Notes under the pieces: model-generated
Database searches by the model: none
What the model was told of the DNA's origin: nothing
What the model saw: only the letters and a program-made list of their open reading frames with translations
DNA from: Anaerolineae bacterium
GTDB lineage: Bacteria; Chloroflexota; Anaerolineae; UBA1429
Reading direction: 5' to 3'
Assembly (NCBI GenBank): GCA_016928125.1
Contig: JAFGLK010000624.1
Coordinates: forward strand, 1 to 6,234
Length of the DNA stretch: 6,234 nt
Program-made: the position numbers and the translations under genes
Part shown: positions 5,194-6,234 of the stretch, piece after piece
Layout: the number at the start of each line of letters is the position of its first letter
How positions within the stretch are numbered: position 1 is the stretch's first letter

Positions 5194-5437
5194 GTGATCC
5201 GCCGGGGCAAGGTGGCCTTCCACAGCCACCTGATCGACAATGCGGCCTCGGAGGCCCTGGCGTCCAGCCTGGGGGTGACCGAGTGTGCCCTCGTGACCGG
5301 CTATGAAGGCAGGACCGCTCCGCCGCAGCGATCAACGCGCTGCGAAGAGTAGCTCAGCCCGTGTTTGACATGGCGGCGTCACGCCCCGCCTGGTTCCGGC
5401 GCTCGCCCTGCTGCAGCAATTCCTCACCTGGCCCTGA
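5194..5437 (+). pseudogene. Probable frameshifted gene remnant downstream of the HAD gene
   Basis: A GTG at 5194, two bases after the HAD stop and preceded by a G-rich run, opens a 52-codon frame ending at TAG 5350-5352. Its first 40 residues look like real protein (for example KVAFHSHLIDNAASEALASS), while the last dozen do not. Protein-like sequence then resumes in a second frame (5328-5375, AINALRRVAQPVFDMA) and in a third (5375-5437, GVTPRLVPALALLQQFLTWP then a stop). Each step is what a one-base deletion would cause. The picture fits a short third operon gene of roughly 80 codons broken by two frameshifts. I do not recognise the family. It could instead be a genuine 52-residue protein, or chance open sequence in GC-rich DNA. 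Confidence 0.35.
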
Positions 5438-5466
5438 CGCCCGGCCACGCTGGGCGGGTTGGCCTC

Positions 5467-5481
5467 GGCGGCGGTGCCGCC
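5467..5481. repeat. Short GC hairpin between the HAD operon and the toxin-antitoxin operon
   Basis: GGCGGC (5467-5472) and GCCGCC (5476-5481) form a 6-bp inverted repeat around GGT, in the gap before the vapBC promoter. It may contribute to termination of the upstream operon, but no T-tract follows and such repeats are common in GC-rich DNA. Confidence 0.25.
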
Positions 5482-5490
5482 CCGCGCGCT

Positions 5491-5519
5491 TTGCCCTATG
5501 GGCGTCGTGGTGGTATGAC
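5491..5519 (+). promoter_or_regulatory. Promoter of the vapBC operon
   Basis: TTGCCC (5491-5496, 4 of 6 of the -35 consensus) and TATGAC (5514-5519, 4 of 6 of the -10 consensus) are exactly 17 bases apart. The -10 is preceded by TGG, an extended -10 (TGn) element that compensates for the weak hexamers. Transcription would start around 5526, giving a leader of about 25 bases. Confidence 0.55.
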
Positions 5520-5527
5520 TCATGCCA
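5511..5527. promoter_or_regulatory. vapO: Near-perfect palindrome over the vapBC -10, candidate VapB operator
   Basis: TGGTATGA (5511-5518) and TCATGCCA (5520-5527) are symmetric about C5519, with 7 of 8 pairs matching (5514/5524 is the exception). The site covers the extended -10 and ends 22 bases before the vapB ATG. Toxin-antitoxin operons are generally repressed by the antitoxin, or the complex, binding such a palindrome. Confidence 0.5.
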
Positions 5528-5549
5528 GTAAGAGCAAGGGGGACACCCC

Positions 5550-5777
5550 ATGAAAGTCACGACAAAAGGCCAGGTCACCATCCCGATCGAGGTTCGTGAG
5601 CGGCTCGGCATCGAGCCTGGGAGCGAAGTCGAGTTCGAGGTAGAGGGCGACAGCGTCAAGCTCACCCCGGTGACGCAGCCTTCGCGGGGCGAGCGCATCG
5701 TGGCCCATCTCCGAGGCCGAGCCACGGTCAAGATGAGCACGGACGAGATCATGGCTCTGATGAGGGGCGAGGGATGA
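5550..5777 (+). CDS. vapB: VapB-type antitoxin, SpoVT/AbrB domain
   Basis: This 75-residue protein is the antitoxin of the following PIN-domain toxin and probably represses its own operon. Residues 1-45 form a SpoVT/AbrB (MazE-like) swapped-hairpin DNA-binding domain, opening with the signature MKVTTKGQVTIPIEVRERLG and continuing with IEPGSEVEFEVEGD. The C-terminal tail, STDEIMALMRGEG at 63-75, is the type of helix that wraps around and blocks the PIN active site. Ribosome binding site AAGGGGG (5536-5542) lies 7 bases before the ATG. Its stop codon overlaps the vapC start in an ATGA at 5774-5777, so the two are translationally coupled. A near-perfect palindrome over the promoter is a likely binding site. 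Confidence 0.92.
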   Translation: MKVTTKGQVTIPIEVRERLGIEPGSEVEFEVEGDSVKLTPVTQPSRGERIVAHLRGRATVKMSTDEIMALMRGEG

Positions 5778-6190
5778 CGGACACCCTCGTCGACAGCAAC
5801 GTTCTCCTGGATGTGCTCACGGAGGACCCCAAGTGGGGTGCGTGGTCAGCATCGGCCCTCGCGCGATGTGGGAACGAAGGAGCGCTGTACATCAACGCCG
5901 TGATCCATGCCGAGGTCTCGATCGGGTTTGACCGAATCGAGAATGCGGAGACGGCGCTTCCGCAGGCCCTGTTTGAGCGCCTCCCCATCCCTCCGGAGGC
6001 CGCCTTCCTGGCCGGAAAGGCCTTTCTGGGTTACCATAAGAGAGGGTGCAGCCGGCGCTCTCCGCTGCCCGATCTCTTTATCGGCGCCCATGCGGCTGTG
6101 GTCGGTCTCCGCCTGCTGACGCGAGATCGCGCCAGGTACGGAACCTACTTCCCCTCGCTGGAGATCATGACGCCGACCGAGGCGCGATAG
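5774..6190 (+). CDS. vapC: VapC-type toxin, PIN-domain ribonuclease
   Basis: This 138-residue protein is a PIN-domain endoribonuclease of the type II VapBC family; such toxins stop growth by cutting tRNA, rRNA or mRNA when freed from the antitoxin. The four acidic Mg2+/Mn2+-binding residues are all present: Asp7 (LVDSNVLLD), Glu47 (VIHAEVSIG), Asp100 (LPDLFIGAHA) and Asp118 (LLTRDRARY). The ending TYFPSLEIMTPTEAR is typical, and the length is normal. Nothing suggests inactivation. Ribosome binding site AGGGG (5763-5767) lies 6 bases before the ATG, within the end of vapB. The RNA target cannot be predicted from sequence. Confidence 0.93.
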   Translation: MTDTLVDSNVLLDVLTEDPKWGAWSASALARCGNEGALYINAVIHAEVSIGFDRIENAETALPQALFERLPIPPEAAFLAGKAFLGYHKRGCSRRSPLPDLFIGAHAAVVGLRLLTRDRARYGTYFPSLEIMTPTEAR

Positions 6191-6196
6191 GGACCT

Positions 6197-6222
6197 GCGT
6201 ATGCCAAGATCATGGCGTGCGC
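6197..6222 (+). terminator. Hairpin after vapC, candidate terminator
   Basis: GCGTATGCCA (6197-6206) pairs with TGGCGTGCGC (6213-6222) around a 6-base loop, a 10-bp stem including two G-U pairs, beginning 7 bases after the vapC stop. The following bases, GCCCTCTCC, are not a clear T-tract and the window ends there. Confidence 0.35.
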
Positions 6223-6234
6223 GCCCTCTCCACC

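Overview
The window is GC-rich bacterial chromosome with six intact protein genes and one probable gene remnant. The host is not identifiable by any marker gene. The long Thr/Pro/Ala/Ser linker behind a lipobox, the GC content and the mix of genes (rubrerythrin, enolase-superfamily enzyme, type II HAD protein, VapBC) would suit Chloroflexota such as Anaerolineae; this is inference only.

Layout. (1) 4-486 (+): a GNAT N-acetyltransferase. It converges on (2) 504-2099 (-): a lipoprotein carrying two complete DsbA-like thioredoxin domains in tandem. A GC-rich inverted repeat at 473-499 lies between the two genes. (3) 2100-2327: a divergent promoter region, with a good sigma70-type promoter on each strand and a perfect 8-bp dyad at the predicted start of the rightward transcript. 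(4) 2328-2849 (+): rubrerythrin. (5) 2850-3261: a 412-base gap without a convincing gene, holding three successive strong hairpins ahead of the next operon. (6) 3262-5191 (+): an apparent two-gene operon of a mandelate racemase/muconate lactonizing family enzyme and a haloacid-dehalogenase type II family HAD protein. (7) 5194-5437: protein-like sequence spread over three frames, probably a decayed third gene. (8) 5491-6190 (+): a VapBC-type toxin-antitoxin operon with its own promoter and a near-perfect 17-bp palindrome over the -10 region, then a hairpin at the right edge.

How the genes work together. The thiol-disulfide lipoprotein outside the membrane and the peroxide-reducing rubrerythrin in the cytoplasm share one divergent control region, which suggests linked redox or oxidative-stress responses. 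The enolase-superfamily enzyme and the HAD protein probably serve one small catabolic or salvage route for a carboxylic acid or acid sugar; the substrate cannot be read from the sequence. VapBC is a self-contained module. No CRISPR array, insertion sequence, tRNA or rRNA was seen. The points most worth a second look are the tandem DsbA lipoprotein, the structured leader at 2926-3261, and the altered active-site motifs of the enolase-superfamily and HAD enzymes.
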